Position numbers and translations under genes: made by a program. Shown one piece after another: positions 1 through 11,194 of a stretch of 64,000 nucleotides of DNA. Each line of letters begins with the position of its first letter. Position 1 is the first letter of the stretch. The notes under the pieces are model-generated. The model did no database searches, had not been told where the DNA came from, and worked only from the letters and a program-made list of their open reading frames with translations. Source of the DNA: Paenibacillus sp. FSL R7-0337 (GTDB lineage Bacteria > Bacillota > Bacilli > Paenibacillales > Paenibacillaceae); NCBI RefSeq assembly GCF_037969875.1, contig NZ_CP150218.1, positions 1,736,001 to 1,800,000 of the forward strand, in the 5' to 3' direction.

Positions 1-53
1 ATTTTCTCTGATGAAATGCGTATTATGGCCCTATAACATATGTTTGAGTTACC

Positions 54-93
54 GGATTACAACTGGCTATACGCGTCCATGGCCAGGCAGCAG
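54..93 (+). promoter_or_regulatory. Possible ribonucleic antiterminator (RAT)-like hairpin
   Basis: Upstream of the PTS gene, GGATTACAACTGGC (54-67) and GCCAGGCAGCA (82-92) can pair through CTGGC/GCCAG. The arms resemble the RAT element bound by BglG/LicT antiterminators (GGATTGTTACTG ... GCAGGCAAAACC). The loop is longer than usual and I see no clear overlapping terminator with a T tract. The regulator gene would lie left of the window. Weak call. Confidence 0.3.
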
Positions 94-143
94 CAGAGCT
101 GAATCAATCTTTTATATTGATACCAAAGGGGTAATCATACGCC

Positions 144-3451
<3,308 letters not shown>

Positions 3452-3471
3452 ACTGGGAAACAGAGCACTAG

Positions 3472-3502
3472 AAAAGAGCCGATTCTTTATTGGCTCTTTT
3501 TT
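3472..3502 (+). terminator. Rho-independent terminator of the beta-glucoside operon
   Basis: AAAAGAGCC (3472-3480) pairs with GGCTCTTTT (3492-3500) around an 11-nt loop and runs into six T residues. It lies between converging genes and could work in both directions. Confidence 0.85.
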
Positions 3503-3515
3503 AACGCTGAAAGCT

Positions 3516-4166
3516 TCATTCTTGTAAATGAGTTATTTGCCTGATAATATCACCTGAGCTTAATACCGCTACACCGATGTTCTTTAGCTCTTCAACCCCT
3601 TTATCGTATACCCCGGATATGGCGTCAACAGCCATCACCACTCTGAGATCCCGTTCACTGGCTTCATACATGCTTGTTCGCGGGCAGTTTGGAAAATTGC
3701 ATCCGGCAAAAACTAAGGTATCAACCTTCTGCTGAGTGAGAAACTCTTCAAGTCTGGTCTGATAAAAGGCCCCCCACCGCGGTTTATACATTGCCCAGTC
3801 ATAGAGTCCCAGCTGCTGAAAATGCCCTTCAAGGAGCAGTTCACCGTCTAGAAGCGGACTCTGTGGAGGCTTGATTTCGTTCACTAATTCTGCCCCGGCA
3901 GTATTCGGCAATACCAAAGTGCTGCCCTTTTCAAAGCCCTCCCTGCGGCAGATATCAACATTGGTACCATCCTCTTTATACAGCCGAATGACATGAATGA
4001 TAGGCAGTTGCGCCTGACGGTACGCTTCCGCAAGCTGCTTCATCGTCGGCAGAATTTCTGGAGTTCCTGCTACCTCGGCTTTTGATCCGGATAACGAGTT
4101 GTCATTTTGAGTATCAATCGTAATTAATGCACTTTGGTTCCAATGGGGTTCAGTGTATCGCGGCAT
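3516..4166 (-). CDS. Isochorismatase-family cysteine hydrolase
   Basis: A 216-residue member of the isochorismatase-like hydrolase superfamily, which includes nicotinamidases, N-carbamoylsarcosine amidases and related amidases. The catalytic triad is visible: Asp18 in ITIDTQND, Lys128 in MYKPRWGAF, and the nucleophile Cys161 in CNFPNCPRTS. Start ATG follows GAAAGGATGA. It lies 48 nt downstream of a CynX/NimT-like permease on the same strand, which suggests that the permease imports a small amide or carbamoyl compound that this enzyme hydrolyses. The substrate cannot be assigned; true isochorismatase activity is unlikely because no siderophore genes are nearby. Confidence 0.85.
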   Translation of the reverse strand: MPRYTEPHWNQSALITIDTQNDNSLSGSKAEVAGTPEILPTMKQLAEAYRQAQLPIIHVIRLYKEDGTNVDICRREGFEKGSTLVLPNTAGAELVNEIKPPQSPLLDGELLLEGHFQQLGLYDWAMYKPRWGAFYQTRLEEFLTQQKVDTLVFAGCNFPNCPRTSMYEASERDLRVVMAVDAISGVYDKGVEELKNIGVAVLSSGDIIRQITHLQE

Positions 4167-4214
4167 GCGATTATCATCCTTTCATAACCTTCAGGAGTGT
4201 ATCAACCCTTCCTG

Positions 4215-5402
4215 TTAGGCTGCTAAGTTGGAGTCACTAAGGGAACGGTCTGCCCCTTGCTTTTGCGTTGCAGCAATTTGAATGAAGAACATGATAATAT
4301 TAATTAGAATCATCCCCATTAAAGCAGAAGTAAAGCTATTAGATGCATCATGAATCCAGCCCAGAAGGATAGGACCCGTTGCACCAATTACATATCCGGC
4401 AGACTGCTGCATGGCTGACCAAGAGGTTGCTTCGCCAGCAGTCCTGGTAGCATCCATGGGTAATAAAAGATTCAGTATAAATAAGCCTCCCGCTCCAAGC
4501 CCAAACAGCAAAGCGGAGACTACCGGCAATGTACCTGAAATTAATAAAATCAAACTTGCGAGCACGATTAAGGATTCCGTCAGCATCCATAACCGTCTTG
4601 AAGGGAATTTCTTCAGCATCACAGGAAGGATTAAGCTAACCGGGATTTGAACGAGAACAAATACAGTCAGGCATAAAGATGCATATGACTTGGAATACCC
4701 CATCTCCTGTATGATTAACGGAAGCCAGGCTGTAAATGCATACATTAACATAGCCATTGAACCAAAAGAAAGAGTAAGCACCCAAGCCCGTCTATTATTC
4801 CAAGGCAAGGACATTTTCGGACCTTCTGAGGCTTTAACCGTTTTAGCAGAGCCCGGTTTAACCAATACCCACCAGAGCATCGCAGCAATAAAAGCCAGCA
4901 TCGCCCACATTCCAATCGCCTTCTGCCATGAGTGGAAATATTCCTGAACTGGACCTGAAAGCATCGTGCTTGAAGCGGCGCCTATCGTTAATGCGATGCT
5001 GTAAACGGCAATGACAGAGGGAACCTGGGACGGAAAATATTTTTTAATAAAACCTGAAGTTAGAGGCCCTATAGTAGCAATACCTATTCCCGCAATCAAC
5101 GAAGATAAGAGAAGAACATTAGCCGAATGAGTAAATAAGCGAATGATTGTCCCTACTCCAATAATCAATAAAGAATATCCGATAATCCGTTCAATCCCCC
5201 ATCTACTGCTTGCCTTCACTGCAAATGGCGAGAATAGTCCCATACAAAGGACGGGAATTGAAGTCAGTAGGCTGGCTAATGCCGCGCTCATTCCAAGATC
5301 AACCCTGATATCCTCCAGTAGCGGAGCTACGGAATTAATGGCTGGACGTAAATTCAATGTGGCAATAAATAAGGCAATAACTAATAATACATTTCTCCTC
5401 AT
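4215..5402 (-). CDS. MFS transporter, CynX/NimT-like
   Basis: A 395-residue integral membrane protein with about 12 hydrophobic segments. The N-terminal NLRPAINSVAPLL signature is characteristic of the CynX/NimT branch of the major facilitator superfamily (cyanate, 2-nitroimidazole and related anion or small-molecule transporters). The start follows AAAGGGAGT at 9 nt. It heads a probable two-gene operon with the downstream isochorismatase-like hydrolase and is divergent from an AraC regulator 122 bp away, which may control it. Substrate and direction of transport are not predictable. Confidence 0.85.
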   Translation of the reverse strand: MRRNVLLVIALFIATLNLRPAINSVAPLLEDIRVDLGMSAALASLLTSIPVLCMGLFSPFAVKASSRWGIERIIGYSLLIIGVGTIIRLFTHSANVLLLSSLIAGIGIATIGPLTSGFIKKYFPSQVPSVIAVYSIALTIGAASSTMLSGPVQEYFHSWQKAIGMWAMLAFIAAMLWWVLVKPGSAKTVKASEGPKMSLPWNNRRAWVLTLSFGSMAMLMYAFTAWLPLIIQEMGYSKSYASLCLTVFVLVQIPVSLILPVMLKKFPSRRLWMLTESLIVLASLILLISGTLPVVSALLFGLGAGGLFILNLLLPMDATRTAGEATSWSAMQQSAGYVIGATGPILLGWIHDASNSFTSALMGMILINIIMFFIQIAATQKQGADRSLSDSNLAA

Positions 5403-5524
5403 CTGTTAACTCCCTTTGCAAGTATTTAAATTTCTTAATATATTGTAAGGTATGGGAGAGATCCAGATATGGGGTGTTAAAGACATAACTATAGGGCGAA
5501 CAGGACAAAAAAGGGGGAATAACC

Positions 5525-6394
5525 ATGGACATGAAATCTAGTGCATTTATTATGTCCGGAGACGGCTGCTTTGAACCGGGTGTGCCGATCAGTGTAAACC
5601 GGGTATATGAAACCTTTGAGCTGAGCACCCATGCACATGATTTTATTGAGATAACCTATATCAGTGAAGGTACGGGGGTACATTACATTAATGATGAGGC
5701 TCTTCCGATTGAGCAAGGGACTGTAGTATTCATTCCGGTTGGAGCAAGCCATGTGTACAGGCCCAAAACATTTAAGAATGGCGATCCTCTCGTTGTATTC
5801 AACTGTTTGTTTCCGGTAGAATACTTGTCGGAGCTTCAATCCTATTTCCCGCAAACCAAAACCATCTGTGAATATTTCTTAAATCAACAAATTCCCTGGT
5901 TCTCCATGAAAGATTCGGATGCTAATTATCATTTTCTGTTTCGGGAGCTGTACCGTGAATTCTCGGCCAAGCCGCCTGGATATCTCGCAGCCCTTTCGGC
6001 TCTGCTCGTGCAATTATTAATTGGCCTATTCCGGCATCGGTTGCAAAGTGATAAGGTCTATACAGAGAAGCCGCAATGGGAAGCCGTACACGAAGCTATT
6101 CTATATGTAAATTCAAATTTCTCTGGTTCGCTTAAGATTAGTGAACTCGCTGACAGAGCAAATCTAAGTCAACGGCATTTCAGTCGTCTGTTTCAGAGCC
6201 ATACCGGGATGAGCTTTACAAATTACCTGCAAAATATCCGTATGGAGGCTGCATGCCGTTACTTATCGGGTAGCGACAATAGTGTAACCGAGATTGCTGC
6301 AGCCGCAGGATATCATGACATGAAATTTTTTCATCAGCTATTCAAGAAAAAAATCGGAATGACGCCCATGGAATATAGGCGGGCTATTCATTAA
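5525..6394 (+). CDS. AraC family transcriptional regulator
   Basis: A 289-residue regulator. The N-terminal cupin-like sensing domain (about 15-110) has the HAHDFIEITYISEGTG and GTVVFIPVGASHVYRP strands. The C-terminal AraC-type double helix-turn-helix lies at about 190-287, ending VTEIAAAAGYHDMKFFHQLFKKKIGMTPMEYRR. The start follows an AAGGGGGA site. It is divergent from the MFS/hydrolase pair, the likely target. In the shared intergenic region two direct GRTATGGGR half-sites start at 5449 and 5466 (17 bp apart); these could be its binding sites but are short. Confidence 0.92.
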   Translation: MDMKSSAFIMSGDGCFEPGVPISVNRVYETFELSTHAHDFIEITYISEGTGVHYINDEALPIEQGTVVFIPVGASHVYRPKTFKNGDPLVVFNCLFPVEYLSELQSYFPQTKTICEYFLNQQIPWFSMKDSDANYHFLFRELYREFSAKPPGYLAALSALLVQLLIGLFRHRLQSDKVYTEKPQWEAVHEAILYVNSNFSGSLKISELADRANLSQRHFSRLFQSHTGMSFTNYLQNIRMEAACRYLSGSDNSVTEIAAAAGYHDMKFFHQLFKKKIGMTPMEYRRAIH

Positions 6395-6435
6395 TGAACT
6401 CTGTCATAGTAGTGTTTTTCTTCCGCACATGAAAA

Positions 6436-6463
6436 GCCCCACAGCCATTACCAGCTGTGGGGC
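6436..6463 (-). terminator. Terminator of the nirBDC operon
   Basis: A perfect 10-bp stem (GCCCCACAGC / GCTGTGGGGC) with an 8-nt loop. On the minus strand it is followed by TTTT, immediately downstream of the nirC stop. It also lies behind the convergent AraC gene but lacks a T tract in that direction. Confidence 0.85.
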
Positions 6464-6472
6464 CATTCCTAT

Positions 6473-7291
6473 CTAGCTTGCTTTCTTAGTCTGAGGAGGG
6501 ACAGATACGTTACGCGGAGTACGCACAGGTGAAATTAGCCAGTAGGCCATTCCGACAAAGACACCGCCGCCGATGATGTTGCCAAGCGTAACAGGAATCA
6601 TGTTGTGGAACCAGCCGGCGATGCTCACTGTCTCTGGATGATTCGGCAGCAGTACGGCTACGCTGAGCAGTGTCATGTTCGCTACACTGTGTTCATAGCC
6701 GCTCGCGATGAAGGCGAACAGACACCACCAGATCAGCACCAGCTTCGCCGCTTCACTCTTGGCGCGAGAGGACATCCACAGTGCCAGGCAGACCAGCCAG
6801 TTACAGAGGATACCACGGAAGAACAGCTCCGAGAACGGCAGACTCATCTTTTTGGCAGCCGCCGCGAAGATCAGATGCTCGGCAGGCGCTGCCTTGAAGA
6901 GGCCCGATCCCTGAATCAGCAGCGCCAGCACCACAGCACCGGCCACATTGCCGAGGAATACCAGGACCCAGTTCTTCACCGTATCCCAGACTGTAGTTCT
7001 CCCGGCAAGCGTGCTTACCGTGAAGAACATATTATTACCTGTAAACAGCTCTGAGCCTGCGAATACAACCAAGGTCAAGGCAATCCCGAAGGATGCTCCC
7101 ATAATCAGCGGCTGGAACGGTGATTTGATCGCCGCCAGCGGTGCCCCCAGTGAGAAGATCAGAATAATACCGATACCCACATATGCTCCTGCCAGGAGGG
7201 CCGCCAAAAAATATTTGGGCAGGCTCTCATTCATTTTGTCGCGTTTCCCTACGGCTGTCTCAACGATATTCTCTACGCTCTGCGTAAACAT
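6473..7291 (-). CDS. nirC: Nitrite transporter, formate/nitrite transporter family
   Basis: A 272-residue FNT-family pentameric channel subunit with six hydrophobic segments. Visible family features are the ELFTGNN loop after the third helix and the ASGYEHSVANM segment near the end. Its position directly after nirB and nirD (19 nt gap) argues for nitrite rather than formate uptake. AAAGGAAGAGCAGGTG precedes the ATG. As the last gene of the operon it is followed by a strong terminator. In NirC proteins the channel moves nitrite into the cytoplasm for reduction by NirBD. Confidence 0.93.
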   Translation of the reverse strand: MFTQSVENIVETAVGKRDKMNESLPKYFLAALLAGAYVGIGIILIFSLGAPLAAIKSPFQPLIMGASFGIALTLVVFAGSELFTGNNMFFTVSTLAGRTTVWDTVKNWVLVFLGNVAGAVVLALLIQGSGLFKAAPAEHLIFAAAAKKMSLPFSELFFRGILCNWLVCLALWMSSRAKSEAAKLVLIWWCLFAFIASGYEHSVANMTLLSVAVLLPNHPETVSIAGWFHNMIPVTLGNIIGGGVFVGMAYWLISPVRTPRNVSVPPQTKKAS

Positions 7292-7310
7292 ATCCGCACC
7301 TGCTCTTCCT

Positions 7311-7655
7311 TTAATTTAGAGTTGTTACTGCCGCAGGCAGAGTGACCTTAACAACTCCGCCCTCTACTGTAACCGGATAGACTTCTGCCTGCCCCCGGTC
7401 CGGTGCCTGAATCTCTCCGGTGCGAAGGTCGATCTTCCAGTCATGCAGCGGATCATATAAATAATAGCCCGATACGATTCCTTCTGCGAGCGGACCACCC
7501 TTCGGATGGGGACTGTGGTTACGGACCGCATAGATTGCGCCGTCCGATGTGCGGAATATCGCTAATTCGACCTCTCCTGCATGAACTACCCGGCCGATCT
7601 GCAGCATGAAATCTTCCACTGCGCCTATCGTATATTCCCGATTACTCCGTTCCAT
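7311..7655 (-). CDS. nirD: Nitrite reductase (NAD(P)H) small subunit
   Basis: A 114-residue Rieske-like fold subunit that partners NirB. I place the start at 7655 because the upstream extension has no family similarity and the ATG at 7655 follows AAAGGGAGAGGGAGAG. The Rieske positions appear as SPH (NHSPHPKGG) and DPLH (YDPLHDWKIDL). Both cluster cysteines are therefore replaced by Ser and Asp and a [2Fe-2S] cluster cannot bind in the usual way, a state also known for other NirD proteins. It starts 25 nt after nirB. Confidence 0.93.
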   Translation of the reverse strand: MERSNREYTIGAVEDFMLQIGRVVHAGEVELAIFRTSDGAIYAVRNHSPHPKGGPLAEGIVSGYYLYDPLHDWKIDLRTGEIQAPDRGQAEVYPVTVEGGVVKVTLPAAVTTLN

Positions 7656-7680
7656 TATGCTCTCTCCCTCTCCCTTTAGA

Positions 7681-10107
7681 CTATACCTGTGTCTCTTCGA
7701 ACAGCGCGGTGCGGGTGTTTTTGTCATCCAGCATTTTCCGCCAAGGATCACTCACCTGGGCCAGGGCAAAGTCAATACGTGCCGCAAGCTCTTTACGGTT
7801 GTCGTCATTGCCCATAACCACAGTCTGGATATGCTCAAGACCCATACGCTCTACCCATTCGGAGGTTCTCTCCAGGTAATTACCGGTCTCACGGTAGTAC
7901 TGGATGACAGCGGAGCAGACCTCAACCAGTTCCTCGTCGCTCTTCACCTTGCAGAAGGCATCTGCGATGCGCGGCTTAATCCCGCCGTTACCGCCGATGA
8001 ACACTTCCCAGCCGCCGTCGTTGCCGACAATTCCGATATCCTTCGTGCACGATTCTGCGCAGTTACGCGGACAGCCGTTAACCGCCATCTTGAACTTGGC
8101 CGGCATATCCAGCCGCTCATATTTACGCTCAAGCATAGCGCCCATGCCCATGGAATCCTGTGTGCCGAAGCGGCAGAACTGCGAACCCACGCAAGTTTTT
8201 ACTGTACGCAGCGACTTCGCATACCCATAGCCGGACGGCATATCCAGCTCCTCCCACACCTTAGGTACATCTTCTTTTTTGACACCGATCAGGTCAAGAC
8301 GTTGGCCGCCCGTTACCTTCACAACCTTCACATCATACTTCAGGGACACATCGGCAATCCGCTTCAAATCCTCAGGAGTGGTCACCCCGCCATACATCCG
8401 CGGGATAACTGTATAAGTTCCGTCCTTCTGAATATTGGCGCTCATCCGTTCATTGACGAACCGGGATTCCTTCTCGTCTTCATGAGTGTCAGGGTAGATC
8501 ATCCCCAGATAATAGTTCACAGCCGGGCGGCATTTGGAACAGCCTTCTGCCTGCTTCCAGTCCAGGACATGCATGACTTCCTTGGTAGTCCGGAGGCCTT
8601 TTGCCGTAATCTCGGCAACGATCTCATCCCGGCTAAGCGAGGTGCAGCTGCAGATTCCCTGCTTGGCGCTCTGCTGGAAGCTGTCTCCGAGAACGAATTG
8701 CAGAATCTGCTCCACCACTGGCTTACAGCCGCCGCAGGAGCGGGTTGCACCCGTGCAGGCTTTGATCTCATCTACCGTAGTGAAGCCGTTCTCCGTAACA
8801 GCATCAACAATCGCTTTTTTGGTTACGCCGTTGCAGCCGCAGACGATTTCTTCATCGGCCATCGCTTCAACAGACATGCCTTTCTTGGCTCCGCCTCCGC
8901 CACAGCAGCTTGTGCCCATAACCTCATCATAGATTTCATTGGTCATCTCTGTGCTGTTTTTCACAAGCTTCTGCAGGTTGGCAGATTCCGTTACATCACC
9001 GAACAGAACAGCACCGACAATCACATTATTCTTAAGCAAAATCTTCTTGTAGGTTCGCTTCCATTCATCCTTGGCAGAAATGACGGTATGCTCCGGCGTT
9101 TCGGTGAATTCACCGGCGGAGAATACATCTACCCCGGAAATTTTGAGCTTGGTTGCTACAACTGAGCCTTCATAGCCCGGAGTCTGTACACCGGACAGAT
9201 GCTTGGCGAGAACCATGCCCTGCTCGAATAGCGGTGCTACGAGTCCGTAGCAGGTTCCCCGGTGCTCTGTACATTCACCGACAGAATACACATCTGCCAT
9301 GGAAGTCTGCATATAATCGTCAACTACAATCCCGCGGTTAACGGTGATTCCGCTGTCCTTCGCAAGCTGGACATTCGGCTTGATTCCAACAGCCATCACT
9401 ACAAACTCTGCCGGCAGCACACTGCCATCACTGAATCGTAGACCAGTCACCCGTTCTTCTCCGGTCAATTCAACCGTCTGCTTGCCCATGGCGAATCTCA
9501 CACCTTGACGCGTAAGCTCTGCCTGTAGCATTGAAGAAGCGGTACGGTCCAGCTGGCGCTCCATCAGATCCTCCAGCAGATGCACAACGGTAACATCCAT
9601 GCCCAGATTGACCAGGCCCTTCGCAGCTTCCAGACCCAGCAGTCCTCCGCCGATCACAGCCGCCGTGCGGTACTGCTTCGCCGCTGCCAGCATTGCATCA
9701 CAATCCGCGATATCGCGGAAGCCGACTACTCCATCCTTGGTGCTGCCGGGTACGGGGAGAATGAAAGAATTCGAACCCGTTGCAATAATTGCTTTATCGT
9801 AAGGAACCGCCAGTCCATTATCGGTCAATATTAGTTTGTTCTGATCATCGATCCTGGTGACCGTCGTACCGGTATGCAGTGTAATATGATTATCTTCATA
9901 CCACCCGAGATCGTTGAGAATGATGTCTTCAATCGATTTGCTGCCTTCAAGTACATAGGACAACATAATCCGGTTATAGTTGGGATGCGGCTCACTGCCG
10001 AAGACCGAAATATCATAAGCGCCGCCCAGCTTCAGAATCTGCTCAATAGTGCCTACTCCCGCCATGCCATTTCCAATCAGCACTAACTTTTCTCTTTCCG
10101 CTGCCAT
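7681..10107 (-). CDS. nirB: Nitrite reductase (NAD(P)H) large subunit
   Basis: The cytoplasmic assimilatory or dissimilatory enzyme reducing nitrite to ammonium with NAD(P)H. The 808-residue protein (start 10107 chosen for its GGAGGGT site and N-terminal alignment) shows an FAD/NAD(P)H oxidoreductase domain beginning VLIGNGMAGVG. BFD-like [2Fe-2S] modules follow (VCGCNGVTKKA, GATRSCGGCKP and a second CSCTSLSRDEI ... CSKCRP). The C-terminal ferredoxin-nitrite-reductase repeats have sirohaem/[4Fe-4S] cysteines in KTCVGSQFCRFG and NGCPRNCAESC. Length fits NirB/NasD. It heads nirB-nirD-nirC. Its promoter carries two CRP/FNR-type palindromes. Confidence 0.97.
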   Translation of the reverse strand: MAAEREKLVLIGNGMAGVGTIEQILKLGGAYDISVFGSEPHPNYNRIMLSYVLEGSKSIEDIILNDLGWYEDNHITLHTGTTVTRIDDQNKLILTDNGLAVPYDKAIIATGSNSFILPVPGSTKDGVVGFRDIADCDAMLAAAKQYRTAAVIGGGLLGLEAAKGLVNLGMDVTVVHLLEDLMERQLDRTASSMLQAELTRQGVRFAMGKQTVELTGEERVTGLRFSDGSVLPAEFVVMAVGIKPNVQLAKDSGITVNRGIVVDDYMQTSMADVYSVGECTEHRGTCYGLVAPLFEQGMVLAKHLSGVQTPGYEGSVVATKLKISGVDVFSAGEFTETPEHTVISAKDEWKRTYKKILLKNNVIVGAVLFGDVTESANLQKLVKNSTEMTNEIYDEVMGTSCCGGGGAKKGMSVEAMADEEIVCGCNGVTKKAIVDAVTENGFTTVDEIKACTGATRSCGGCKPVVEQILQFVLGDSFQQSAKQGICSCTSLSRDEIVAEITAKGLRTTKEVMHVLDWKQAEGCSKCRPAVNYYLGMIYPDTHEDEKESRFVNERMSANIQKDGTYTVIPRMYGGVTTPEDLKRIADVSLKYDVKVVKVTGGQRLDLIGVKKEDVPKVWEELDMPSGYGYAKSLRTVKTCVGSQFCRFGTQDSMGMGAMLERKYERLDMPAKFKMAVNGCPRNCAESCTKDIGIVGNDGGWEVFIGGNGGIKPRIADAFCKVKSDEELVEVCSAVIQYYRETGNYLERTSEWVERMGLEHIQTVVMGNDDNRKELAARIDFALAQVSDPWRKMLDDKNTRTALFEETQV

Positions 10108-10162
10108 TGGTAGACCCTCCTTCAGAAACTCTGATTTCTTCAATAACTTACCTGATAGAGAA

Positions 10163-10189
10163 ATTATACTGTCCCCCATTCCATGGCAA
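10163..10189 (-). promoter_or_regulatory. Predicted sigma-A promoter of nirBDC
   Basis: On the minus strand a perfect -10 TATAAT lies at 10163-10168 with a -35-like TTGCCA at 10184-10189 (15-bp spacer, short). A start near 10156-10157 leaves a leader of about 50 nt before nirB. The weak -35 arrangement is typical of an activator-dependent promoter. Confidence 0.6.
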
Positions 10190-10190
10190 G

Positions 10191-10227
10191 TGTGACCACA
10201 GTCACATCTTATGTGAATTTTTTCACA
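10191..10227 (-). promoter_or_regulatory. Two CRP/FNR-type operators upstream of nirB
   Basis: Two perfect TGTGA-N6-TCACA palindromes lie at 10191-10206 and 10212-10227, centres 21 bp apart (two helical turns, same DNA face). Relative to the predicted start near 10156.5, the centres fall near -41.5 and -62.5, the classical class II and class I activator positions. TGTGA-N6-TCAC(A/T) is the known Bacillus Fnr consensus. Which regulator binds here is inferred, not seen. Confidence 0.75.
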
Positions 10228-10295
10228 CAACTGAAAATGACTTCGCCGTTCTTATATAGGACAATTTCTGGCGTGAAGCATAGAGATTTATTATT

Positions 10296-10338
10296 CAAAA
10301 AAAACGGATACCCATGCAGTTTCGCACAGATATCCGTT
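10296..10338 (-). terminator. Terminator after the duplicated-domain lipoprotein gene
   Basis: ACGGATA (10304-10310) pairs with TATCCGT (10331-10337). On the minus strand the stem is followed by a run of eight T residues. Confidence 0.8.
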
Positions 10339-10375
10339 CATCGGGTACACAATTTCACTCATCTACTTCATTCAC

Positions 10376-11062
10376 TTATTTCAGTACCAGAGAGATCTCC
10401 AGCTTGTCCTGCGGACTGAGCTTCATGTCCACTCCATTGCCGAGCAGTCCTTTATCGTTGACCTTCAGTCTCCACTCCTCGCTGCTGAGCGGGGTATATT
10501 CCATCACAGTAAGCACCGTCCGGTTATCTTCGGCAAGCTGGACCATACCGCTGTTCTGGAGCAATCCCTTGACGGACATATCCTGCATAAAAGAAAGCAC
10601 ATTCGAATGTGTCAGCTCCGGCTGCTCGCTCCCCCCGTTCACAGTGATGATGACAGGCTGAAACATCTTTCCGGCTCCGGCAGGCCCTGCTGACATCGTA
10701 ATGGCCGAACCCGGTTCCAGGGTCGTATTCAGCTCTTGAACCTTCTTGCCGTTCACCTGAATCTCCCAGCTCATATCCTGACCTAGGGAAACCTTATTCA
10801 CCTCAAGAATATTAGTTCCATCCGCTGAAAATGTAACAACGCCACTCTTCCTAAACAGCTCTATTATTGAATTCCCAGGCACGTAAGCTTCGTTAAGCAA
10901 TCTGGCTGAGCTTCCGGCCATTTCGCTGTCACCCACCTTGACTGAAAAGGTTAATCCCTGGCCTCCGTTACTGCTGCCGCCATTCCCTGATCCCAAGCCA
11001 CAACCGCTTGCCGCGGCCAGCAAGAGAAGGCACAGCATTAAGCGCATCCATTTCGTGGACAT
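10376..11062 (-). CDS. Lipoprotein with duplicated domain, function unknown
   Basis: A 228-residue predicted lipoprotein with a signal peptide ending at LAAASGC (lipobox Cys21) and a Gly/Asn/Ser-rich linker. It contains two related units. Residues about 65-125 include SADGTNILEV and SWEIQVNGKKV; residues about 165-227 include AEDNRTVLTV and EWRLKVNDKG. Each ends with a short strand (GSAITMS, DKLEISL). The pattern resembles small beta-grasp/DUF4430-like extracellular modules, but I do not recognise a function. The ribosome binding site is modest (AAGGCGG), so an internal start at Met6 is possible. It has its own terminator. Confidence 0.75.
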   Translation of the reverse strand: MSTKWMRLMLCLLLLAAASGCGLGSGNGGSSNGGQGLTFSVKVGDSEMAGSSARLLNEAYVPGNSIIELFRKSGVVTFSADGTNILEVNKVSLGQDMSWEIQVNGKKVQELNTTLEPGSAITMSAGPAGAGKMFQPVIITVNGGSEQPELTHSNVLSFMQDMSVKGLLQNSGMVQLAEDNRTVLTVMEYTPLSSEEWRLKVNDKGLLGNGVDMKLSPQDKLEISLVLK

Positions 11063-11152
11063 CCCACGGCACCGCCTTCATATGTATTTTCCCGGACTCT
11101 TTAAGGATAACGCATAGAGGAAGGGTTCTCAAATCATTTCTGCCGGTATAAA

Positions 11153-11177
11153 AAGTAAAAAGCCCCCGAAGGGACTT
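11153..11177 (-). terminator. Terminator after scdA
   Basis: On the minus strand, AGTCCC and GGGGCT (11161-11176) form a short stem with a CUUCGG-like tight loop. TTTTT ACTTTTT follows, just past the scdA stop codon. Confidence 0.75.
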
Positions 11178-11194
11178 ATCCATTGCAGCCGGTC

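Noticed and set aside
7606..9165. Open frame of 519 codons on the plus strand opposite nirB/nirD
   Set aside because: It is antisense to two firmly identified genes, lacks a ribosome binding site and family motifs, and is explained by third-position GC bias.
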